From: Synanceia verrucosa
Taxonomy: Eukaryota > Chordata > Actinopteri > Perciformes > Synanceiidae
Direction of reading: 5' to 3'
NCBI GenBank assembly: GCA_029721515.1
Contig: CM056563.1
Span: 12,106,954 to 12,170,953, forward strand
Length of the DNA stretch: 64,000 nucleotides
The notes beneath the pieces are model-generated. The model was not told where the DNA came from. It saw nothing but the letters and a program-made list of their open reading frames with translations, and did no database searches. Within the stretch, counting starts at the first letter, position 1; each line of letters begins with the position of its first letter. Made by a program: the position numbers and the translations under genes. This document shows, piece after piece, positions 1-11,422 of the stretch.

Positions 1-3000
1 GGGCCACAGATGGAGGCCTGCAGAACGAAGACTGGACCCTCAACATGGAGATCTGCGACATCATAAATGAGACAGACGAGGGGTGAGCTGCTTCACCTGC
101 TAGAGGTTACTCATTGTTGGGTTGCAATTGGTTTATCATTTATAGAAAAAATATTTCAGGTCACTCCTGAATTGATCAGTCCCACAACTTTACGGATCTG
201 GTTTTTCACCAACTGGCTGAATGACTCAAACATATAATACACTGACTGCCACTGTTTCACCAACAGGCGTCACATCACAGAAGGCCTTTTGTTTTCTGAA
301 GGTGACACCAACTGAATGAACTAGTGAATGAAATTCTTATGACCTGCATTAAGACTTTGTGTTTGTAAGACACAACAAAGAGTCTGTGACTTATGTTAGA
401 CCACAAAAACAAAACAAATGACCCATTTTGAATTTTTTTTTATTGCTCCTACATAATAGTGTCAAAAATGATTTAAAACTCTTTATCTGTCTTCTACAGA
501 GTTCACCTTTCATTTTACCATCAACTACAGATCAGGTTTTTGCATTGCAGCATATAATGATTTAAATATATAATGAATTATTAATGTACAATAAAGCAAC
601 ATTGATTTTTTTTATTTCTAAAGAACAAGTAATTCATATTTGTAGTCAAGTAAATTTAATTGTCAAGGGATCCCAGCCAATATCGCCATTATGCCATTAT
701 TTCAGGAAGAATATTGGAGTGTCTTTTTCCATTTTTCCCTCAGTACTTTAACATTTTCTTTTTTCCACACATTCTTCATGCCTACACACACTCATTGTTT
801 CAGCATGCAGCATGGGACCCTCTCTGGTACACACAAACACACACTCATACACAAACAGAGGAGTATTTCAACTTCACAGAACACAGAACTTCTTGTCTTC
901 AAGATGTTTCAGAGTGTTACTCAATGTCTGCTTCGCTCTGGAGTTAGACAGGAGGTTCAGGAAATTCAGAAAAACTGAAAACTACTTTTTTGAGAGCATA
1001 TGTTGTCTTAACACATGGTGCTGGATCAGAATCAGAAATACACACACATACCTAGACACTTTAGGCGCCATTTCCATTATTTTCTGTTTCAGCCCCCTAG
1101 CTCAATAAATGTGCCATTGCTCATGAAGGAGTTCATAAAAGCTTATTACGTCTCATCTGCAGCAAAGAGACAGGCAGTATGAGGTGGAAAGTCAGCATTC
1201 ACACATGGGCAGCTTTGAGAGAAAGCGGATAGACACTCAGAAAGAAAAGACAGAAACAGATGGTGTGATGGCACTCCTCTGTCTTAGTCAAACAGCTATT
1301 TCGACAGACTGACTGGCATCTGTTATTGTGGCACAGAAAATAATTTATTCCAACAAAGTCAAAGATGTTATGCATACTCTCAGCTGGCGTGTTTCATCCA
1401 GCGGTGTCTGTGCTGCTGTTTCCCTGTAGGCCAAAAGACGCCATGCGGGCACTGAAGAAGAGGCTTGGTGGCAACAAGAACTACAGAGAAGTGATGCTGG
1501 CCCTAACGGTGAGACGGTTCTACTTTATACCTCATTTCATGATGGTTTTAACCTCAGAAAGCAGTGTTGTTGTTTTTCAGTATGTAGGCCACATTAAAGG
1601 ATCACCACCTCCATAAAACTCGACCTCTCCAGTACTCTTTCTCTGTCATTTTATTCCACCATGTTTCTCATCCTTCCACAGTCAGAGCCATGTATTTCTG
1701 TCTGATATGGCTCATCTTTCATGTTATTATGCTGTGTTCACGTCTTTGGTAGTTCTGCTAGTTAATAGCCCCTCTGTGCGATGAAAGCATTCTGACTGAG
1801 ATCCTTCCTTTTCCTTTGCGTTGTCACTCACAAACTTTCCAGTTCTTTTTTTTATTTGCCAGCCTCCTGTCTCTGTTTAATCCCCCCTTTTCTCTCTTTC
1901 TCTCCCTCTCTCTCCCCTTCTCACTCTCTCCCTCCCTCCCTCCGCAGGTATTGGAAACATGCGTGAAGAACTGTGGCCACAGGTTTCATATCCAGGTGGC
2001 CAACAGAGATTTCATCGACGGCGTGTTGGTCAAAATCATCTCCCCCAAAACCAATCCTCCAACCATTGTACAAGACAAAGTGCTGTCACTTATACAGGTA
2101 TGCTTGCACACTCACACTGCAGAATAGTGTCATGGACAACATAATGGAATCATGCTGCTAAATTATAGTGGCACTGCTCAGTGTGACAGTAATTTTAGAA
2201 ATGGCATGAAGTAGAAGTATGTCAGTGGTGGTCTCTGGGCCAGGTGGCCACTGAATGCTCCACTTCACCAGGGGCCTCATGTATCAGGACCTGCATGGAT
2301 TCCATACTGAGAGCTGGTGTATGCTGTAATCCAGAAAGCGGAGTACGCTGTCAAAAGTCTGGATGTATGAAACAGTGCAAACACCGGAATCCATGCACCT
2401 TCCCTTAATACATCAAATCAAATCAAAAGCCTTTATTGTCATTATATGACAGCGCATATGACATACATCCCAATCAGTGTGGAATTGGGCGCGTATGTCA
2501 GACTCCGCCCTCATCACGCCCAGAAATAAATATGCAAATTCATTTAAATAGGCTCCATGCTGGGTCTCTTCTCATCACGAGAGGAGAAACTTCAGGGCAT
2601 AGTTAAAAGCTCACGATTAGACGCCACATGTGCTGTACTTGATGGTTTCCACTAATGTGAAATAGGAGTGCAATTTAGGAGAGATGCAGATGAAGCTGTT
2701 AGTGACTTTACAGATGTGTAGATGATAATCGGGGATGCACACATGCAAACACATTTACGCCAGCCGTCCAGCACCATGCTGTTCGTTAGCATGTATGAAT
2801 CGTGCAATTGAGCCGGGACACCTCGCAGCAATGTTGGTCAGATGCAATTGCGCATCACTGCACACTGAGATAGTGCTTCTATTGCAACATGAATGCAGTC
2901 AGTCACTGCGATTATATTAGGGATCAAGCTATCGATGCAAATTATGCTTTAATGTTGGCCTGTTCAACTGCATTGTATGGGAATTTTATACGCCTGGCTG

Positions 3001-3657
3001 ACATTCAGAGGATCCAGTCCAGCACAGGTGGCATGGTCCGGCTCAGAGTCGACTGGCTCACTAATGATTGGTTGGCCAGCTCCTGTGGCCAAGAAGCCCA
3101 GTGTGGTCAGCACCTGTGTGGCTCTGGCTGCACCTGGCTCCTCGCTGTGGTGCTCCAAGGCCGGTCGCTGCTCCTCACAGCTGTTTACCAACTAGTGACA
3201 GTTTCCCAGCATCCCCTCTGAGTGTCGCCAAACGGACAAAAAGCATCAGAACATAGCGTACGCCAGCTATGAAGTTGGCGTGGAGCAGTGCCAGTTTCAT
3301 GCTCATTTCACTGTTGATACATCAGAACGTGAGCGTGGATGCTGCTTTGATACATCAGGCCCCAGGTGTTGTACCACAGACTGAAGCCTCCAGTGCTTTA
3401 TCCTGTTACCTGAGGTCACCTCGACCAGCAGGTGGTGTTCTTCGTCTCTCTTGTCTCTGTCCTCAGATTGCTTGTGTCTGGCTTTCTTGTACATTATTTT
3501 GTTAATTATTTGCTTGTGGTAGGCCTGGGCCGATGCCTTCAGGAGTTGCCCCGATCTAACTGGTGTGGTCCACATTTATGAGGAACTGAAGAGGAAAGGC
3601 GTTGAGTTTCCAATGGCAGACCTGGATGCATTGTCTCCCATCCATACACCACAGAGG
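1..3657 (+). CDS. tom1l2: tom1l2 exons 2-5: VHS domain
   Basis: Four exons (1-82, 1430-1508, 1948-2097, 3523-3657) encode nearly the whole VHS domain. Landmarks in order are DWTLNMEICDIIN, ALKKRLGGNKNYREVMLAL, VLETCVKNCGHRFH, NPPTIVQDKVLSLIQ, AWADAFRS and GVVHIYEELKRKGVEFP, ending SPIHTPQR. VHS domains sit at the N-terminus of trafficking adaptors and contact ubiquitin and membranes. The junction GG|G CCA between exons 2 and 3 keeps the frame. The first two bases (gg) are the end of a codon begun in the missing part. One difference from the human protein is Cys for Ser in the segment FRSCPDL. Confidence 0.95.
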
Positions 3658-6600
3658 GTGAGAAGAAAGAAATACACACAAACACAAATGTGTATTCACA
3701 CAGCAGTGTCTTCAGCGGTATTTTTTTTCTTTCTTCCAGGGTACACCAGAGGTGGACCCAGCTATGATCAAGTACCTAGCACCGGCCTCACCTGCTGCTG
3801 GGACTCCCAAACCTTCCCCGGCCCTGACCCCTGCCTCTACCACACAGGTTTCCCACATGCCCAGCCCCATCACAGCAACCCCTGAACAGGTGAGCGGCAT
3901 CAAAAACAACCTTTGAACAAAGGAATTGTTGCCTGTAAATAAAGCAGATTTATCCAGAGTTCAGAAAATAAGTTGTGAAATGTGTAGATTAAAATAGAAA
4001 ACAACATTTTAGCTGGATATTGTGACCAAATCAGTGGCCTGCCCATCTTAAGAACATCTGCAGCACTGCTGACCCTGAATGTGTCTTAAATATCCTCTGA
4101 CCTTCCGTGCTGTCAGATCGCCCGGCTGCGCAGTGAGCTGGACGTTGTGAGAGGAAACACCAAAGTCATGTCAGAGATGCTGACAGAGATGGTCCCTGGG
4201 AAGGAGGATGCCTCTGACCTCGAGCTGCTGCAGGTTAGAGACGCATTAACACATTATGAGGTCTATTTTAATCAGTGACGTGACAGCGGGAATAAATCTG
4301 ACTTTATGTATTTTAATGTTTAATGTGGCTTTAAAGTTCCTTAAACTATGAAGGGGAATCAGAAGAGAATTCTGAGTCAGTAAATCTGAGTTATTTATTT
4401 CTCATCTGATATATGAAAGGGTCCATCTAGAGATAATGCCAGCATCCCTATTCTGAAACAGAATGTATACGAATAGGAAAGCCATGCAAGTTATTTAACT
4501 CTATGAGTTCCCCACACACTGTGAAAGATGTTATATCTGGGATAAAATACTGCCATTTACTCACCCATTTCACTTTGGAGTCATTTGGAGTATTTCCGTT
4601 GATATTGGATTTGATGATATCCATTTAACAGGAGTGAAGGGGGCACAGAAATGCAGCCAGTAAATGACACAAACTTGACCATTTCTCAAATAACAGACGT
4701 TTAATAAGATGGGATACACAATTACTATTCTCATTTGAGTCAGGAGTTGTCCATAACATGAGAAAATTCAATCTGTAAACAGACAGCTATTATAGTTTAC
4801 TAAGGACCCCTAGTACCTACCTATGTGGCCTTCACAGTGCCTGAACTAAAACAAAGCATGTATGTGTATGTGAAAACATCACAAATAGTATTTTAGCTCA
4901 GGCACTGTGAAGGCCACATAGGTAGGTACAAGGGGTCCTTAGTAAACTATAATAGCCGCCTGTTTACAGATTGAATTTTCTCAAGTCATGGACAACTCCG
5001 GACTCAGATGAGAATAGTAATATGTGGCCCATCTCATTAAACGTGTTATTTGAGAAATGGTCAAGTTTGTGTCATTTACTGGCTGCATTTCATTGTTCCC
5101 TTCACTCCTGTTAAATGGATATCATCAAATCCAGTATCCTCGGAAATACTCCAAATGACTCCAAAGTGAAAAGGGTGAGTAAATGGCAGTATTTTATCCC
5201 AATTTGTAAAAACGCCACTTCCCCTTTAATGCCGAGAGCAAAAAGCTTTTTGACATTGCATATCAGCTGAGAAGTGTTGGAATTGTTTGCAGCCACCAGG
5301 GGGAGTAGTATCTTTAGTTTTCAGAGGAAAAGCACAACTCAGCCACAGTTTATCAAGAGCCAGCTGGCTGTGGCAAAAATTTTGAACTGGCAGTTGACCA
5401 GTAATGTAGAAACTGACACAGAGTTTAATCTCCCTAAGAAAAGGCCAAATCCACTCAGGTATTTGTGTCAGTTGTAAGGGTATGGCTCTCTACTAAGATG
5501 TTGTGCCAGTGCTATGATGGTTATGCAGTATTTTTTCTCACTTTCCTTTCTTTTTTCCAGCTGCTAAAGAAAAAAGTATTCACTGAACTTTTACACAGCT
5601 GAGCAAATATTTCTGACCACTACATTGATAACAATAATAATATGTGCAGTTAATTTTCCCAGATTTATACGATGCCGTATAATGTTTCTCTGTCTGATAA
5701 AATAATGTAACTCTGTCTCATTCCTTTGTTTCTATTGATTTATCAGTTAATCTTTTCTATGTGTTGATTATCTGTGAAGGAGCTGAACAGAACGTGCAGG
5801 GCTATGCAGCAGAGAGTGGTCGAGCTGATTTCACGAGTCTCTAACGAGGAAGTCACTGAGGAGCTGCTACACGTCAATGACGACCTCAACAACATTTTCC
5901 TCCGATATGAGAGGTACAGTCAATCAAACACTCAATGAGACTTTTCCTTGGTCACAACAAGGGTTGACAGGCGGCTATCGGTCTGGTGACGGTTTAGCTG
6001 GGGGCAAAGGCTGATATTTCTGAGAATCTGGTGTAGCCAGCAGATATAATGGACTTCCTCTCCAGTGCATGGGTCATTACTACCAGTCTGACTAGCAGCT
6101 TGGACAACATAGATGTTGTCTCTCAACTCTCAACTGTTGTCCCATTTTTCAAATCATTCTAGCCAAATTGCAGCAGTGATGCTGGTGACATGTTACTTCC
6201 TTAGTAAAAAGATATATTTGCTTTCTTCTTGTGTCTTGGGGAGTGATGACTTTTTTGCTTATGCAAAAAGTTATGATTTCAGTATGAGGACAACTCACGT
6301 GTAATAACTTGTAATCTAACATTTAAAATCAAGTAATCAGTAAAGTAACTGAGTTATTTTCTAAAAAGAGTAATCCTATTACTTTTTCAAGGTAACTGTG
6401 GCAACACTGGTTCCCAGATTATATTTTGGTAATACATTGCTTGCTTTGATGCATACTATTTGGGCTACAAACAGAAACCAGAATACTTCATGTTCCAAAA
6501 TCTTGTCCCGTTGCCGTCAGATTCTACATTCATATGCAGATATCTGTTTTTAAAGATAAGGGCTGGAATGACATGTTTTTGTCACGGTGCCATGAAAAGA

Positions 6601-9600
6601 AATTTATTTGTTAATCCTTAAAATGTCTTTGATGTCAGTACACTTTCCAACAGAGCTAGATGTTTTTGCCAGCCCATTGCATGAAGATTTGGTCCAGTAT
6701 GTTTAATAGATAAACAATTGTAGCTCGTTAGAACTTTGTTGGTTTGCCAAACTCCATCGAAATCTGTTATTTTAAAGAGGAGGCTCCAGATGTGATTATG
6801 CTCAAGCTTGCCAGTGAAAAATATTTTTTTAGGGAGAAAACACGCTCACCACTGATTGAACACATTTCAAACAGACAGTTGTTCCTTTTAGATATTCTGC
6901 AGCTTCAAGCTGGTAAAATGTCATTTTTTCAAATTTCATAACGGTTCTGAAGATGAAAGATGTGGAAGCATTTGAACCTCACAGAGCTTGTGGTGAAACA
7001 TTCAAAGGTTTTGTGCTGCCCACAGGTATGAAAGGTACAGGTCGGGTCGAGCCACACAGAACAATGGGGTGAGTACCATCAACAGAGACTCTGCATTCAA
7101 AAATCAAAGACCCAAACTCTCTGATGCTTTCTGCATGGTTTTACATTTGATTACATCTGGATTTACTGCTTATAATGCTATGAGGGATGTTTCAAACTAA
7201 TCCGTCCACATCCATTTCTTGTGCTTGTTTTACCATTTTAGTATTTGGATTAATTAGTGCTTTTATAATAGCTTACACAAGCCACTGCAGCATTAATATT
7301 AAATGCAAGTTTATATGTATTTTTAGCTTCATAAGAGCAATGCAGAATGAGTCCCAGCTGCCATTTACAGTGTGCATTTGCCAGTATCAGTGATCTGCCA
7401 GAGGGTCGGGGCTTCTCTCACTACATCCCACATATCAGTTTGTGTTTGCATGCTGTTGATCTTTCTGTGTGCTCTGTCTGTTTGTGTTGTGGCCAGCTGA
7501 TGGAGGCAAGTATGATGCCAGTGCCAGGTTCAATCCTAGCCAATGTGCTGGGATGAGTGGAGTGATGAATGTTAGCACGTCTGCTATATTACACCCATCA
7601 GTGCCACTGTGTGAAACTATTATGCCCTACCCTCCTATCCTTCCTGCCTTAGTGCCTTCTGTCTCTCACATCAACCCTCAGTGTTGTACCTGAACATAGC
7701 CCCCAATGCACAACTACTAATCTTCACTGTCAAATTCTGCAAATAGTCGATCCTGTAGAATTTCAGTGTGTACAGCGTGCCAGTCCAATTTTTTAATCCC
7801 CATACTGACAATGAATCCTGGGCTTTGGGCTTTTGGCTCTGCTGATACTGAGTACCTTACTGTGATGAAGTGATTGTGATCCTTCCTTATATCAACATCA
7901 GGCTTGACTGACAAATAAACAGTGTCATTTATTGTAAGATAATATTAAGCAACCAGATAAGGAACATCATAAATTAAGAGAAATTACAGTGGAATGAAGT
8001 GGAACCATTTTAAATGCAGCAACACATTAAAACTGAAACAGGAATTAAAATTCCAGCATATAATGTGTATAGTGTATATATACTGTACATAGAGTAGATC
8101 TGTAGTATAGATCTGCCCCATTGTCACCAATACCCAAGCCAGCTATTTGAGTCAGTGTTGGCCTGATATCTGAGCATCTCCATGAAGTGCTACAAACATA
8201 CATGCTTCCTTCATCTCTGTTTATTGGCTGCATATTGATGTTGTTTGTGTCCATTCGTAATCGTTGACAGCTGTCACTCTTTACCTCTCATCGTCCCCGT
8301 TCAGATGTTGAGTGAAACCACAGAGGATAACCTGATAGACCTGGGTCCAGGCTCCCCTGCTGTGGTCACACCCAGGATCAGCTCCAGCCCTCCACCCAGG
8401 TCCACCACCGGGGCCACTGCCTCCTCAGCCCATAACCCCACGACAGCCTCACTATCATCTGCACTTGCTAATATTGGTAAGAACAAAACCATGTCATCGT
8501 GTCTGTTTTCAAGTGTGGAGAAAAAGCCATAACATCCCTCCTGCACAGGATCCGCTGTCGTGTTATTGGAGAAGCACTAGCAGTGTAAAAATGGCCCATA
8601 ATATGGTTACTAATGGGGAAATGAGCCCAGTAACGGAGCTCATTGCTAGACAATCTTCCTTACCAGTGCTAACTCCCCTGTTTGCCTCTAGAAAGTCTCT
8701 GCAGGCCATGGTTGTCTGGTTAAAGCTGAGATATATTTCTGTACTGTTCTAAATCTTTCCTCACAATCCTCCACCTCTGCTTTCTCCATCCTCTCCAGAT
8801 GTAGCAGCTTCAGATAGTGTTAGTGGGACACTGTCTTCCCTACCAGGTCGCAACCAGGATGACTTTGACATGTTCGCCCAGACCAGGAGCAGCTCTCTGG
8901 CTGATCAGCGCAAAAAGTATGTCTTGAATCCATTTTGCTTCTGGGGCCGACCAGATACTCTCATGTTATTTTATCAGGGTGTCATTTATTTTAATTAAAT
9001 GGCTATTCATAACCAGCTTTAATTTTTGAAATAATAACCACCCATTGACTACTTAATGCAGTTTGTTCCCTGATGTTCGCTGCTTACAGATTTAAACTTT
9101 TAAATGTGCCCACTGTGATGGGCCCTTAAGCTGCTCTCACTACATCATCTGATGTGAATTATTCCGTCCTGCATTTGCTGAAATGGCTTTTGAATACCTT
9201 CAGGGTATGGATGTTAATCTGGTATTTTGTCCTCCAAGAACATTTTTGCCTTCAGCAGTAAATTGAACATTTAGTTGAAGTGAATAAAATTGATAAACCA
9301 AGGGCAAGAGAAACAAGTTTCCCAACTGAGAAGAATGTGTAAACTAATTAACTCTTCTCCTCCTGATTATAGTGCATTATTGCTGTCTACTTTTTTTCTG
9401 GTTATTTCACTCCCTTCCGCTATTGGTCCTTTTCTTGATAAATATTGCAGAATTGAAGAAGGATGTTTGTGTCTTTGTGTCTTATAACAGCAACATCCCT
9501 GCTGGCCAGAGATCTTTGTTGAGTTTCTTTCTCGTCCTATCGAGGCAATATGACCAAAAATAATATGAAAAGTCTTGTCAAACCTCATCGTTGATGCTTT

Positions 9601-11390
9601 TGTAAAATCTTACATAATGTTAACATTTCATTGTCTTAACTATGCTGTTTATGTTTTGGTGTACAGTTTGAAGTATGAGGACCCTCAGGCTCTGGGTAGC
9701 CTGGCCTCAGCTTTGGATGTGAGACAGCAGAACACAGGAGGGGTGAGTGCATTGATGCATGTGGTTTGATACAGAGTTCATCCACATATGGAGGGTGGGT
9801 GCCGTGTTATTTTACACAGCTGATGAGCCTCTACTGTACCCCTCTGTCCTCAGCCCTTGGCCTCTCCCTGCATCTGTGATACTGCATGCTCTACAGTGAC
9901 ATTTGTCCCATGTGCAGTGATACTTGAACTTTGATCAAAAAAAGGCCGTAGGTTTGTGTATTCACTATTACTGAATAGCTAAAATAAATACCTTGCAATG
10001 TGGTAACCATGCAAGTGTTAAGCCTGTCTTTTACTAAAAATAAATATGTAAGTACTCAAAGTATTATTGAAATATAATTTCTAGACAGATCAGATCAGTT
10101 TATAACATCGGTTTGCACAGAAAACCAAACTTTGGTTCTTTTTTTTTTTTTCTTCTTCTCATTCTTCATGTCTGAGGACACATTGCAATATATATGCATG
10201 GTTATCACTGTGTACACAGATCTTGAAACCTGAACTGCCACGCTCACACACGCACGCGCGCGCGCACACACACACACACACACAGTGGGTGATACTTTGG
10301 GTGCCCTACTCTTCAGCCCTCATCCATTAATTCATCTTAAAGGGAGTTCAACTCTCTTAAACCCCTTTTAGTTTCCACATTTTCATTTCACTTTATGGAA
10401 TGAACCTCTCACCGTTTTCTTTATTTTTTTATTTTATTTTATTTTTTTCTCTCCTCTCTTTTTCCCCCACATTTTAAACAACATATTTGACCTCTCCTCT
10501 GTCTCTCTCTCTGCACTGTGTGCTATGCTGTGGTGGGGCCTGCTACCTTTCTTCTCTTGTGTAAGGTGTTGTTCTGTTGTTGATTCAGCTGAGGGTAAAA
10601 GGGGATGATAACCCAGCAGATCAGGAGCTGCCCATAGACAGCTGGCTTATTACCCAAGGAATGGTGAGGACTCCATCCTCAGTGTGTCCTCCTACCTCTC
10701 CCTCGTGTCCACCGTCACCCCTGCTCTCAGCCACCCGCTACATCATCCATAACCCTCATGAGCTGCTCTCATTGCCGGCCTCATATCACTGCTCTGTCCT
10801 GGAGTGCCTCGACAAGCCCGTACCAGCAAAATGTTTCCTCCTAAGATCATCCACCTCCATGTCAAGTACACATGTTGTACTAAACATCATGATACCTTAA
10901 GGGGATATATTTTGTATTTTGAAGTGGAGCTGTATGAGGTACTTATCAGTAGTCAGTGTATTACCCACAGTAGATCACAGTCTTTCTAACAGTTTGGAGT
11001 ACTAGGTCGGGAGCAAGGACTGTAAAAGAAAGGCTCACCTCAAAAAATACATATCAGTTCAAGTGTAGGCTATGTTAAAAATATGTTCACCACTTTACCA
11101 TTCCATCAGACAGCTGTTTCCAAAGGGGAATTATATGCTCTCTTCAAAGCCACCAAACTACTTTGACAAAAACTGTAATTCTATTTCACAGAACACAGGA
11201 GTTGCTGGTTTACTTCTGCATCAATCAGTTGGTTTATTTGTGCCACTGCATGACTTTGATGAACTTAAGAGTTGAAAAAATACAATAACATGCACACATA
11301 CTGCACTGACTATGGATAAGTACCTCATTCAGTTCCATAGTAATAATAATAATAAGAATGATGATGATACTACTGCTACTACTGATAATG

Positions 11391-11422
<32 letters not shown>

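Noticed and set aside
2889..3221. 110-codon frame inside the intron 4 element
   Set aside because: No transposase motif or match to a known family recognised; treated as part of a nonautonomous element.
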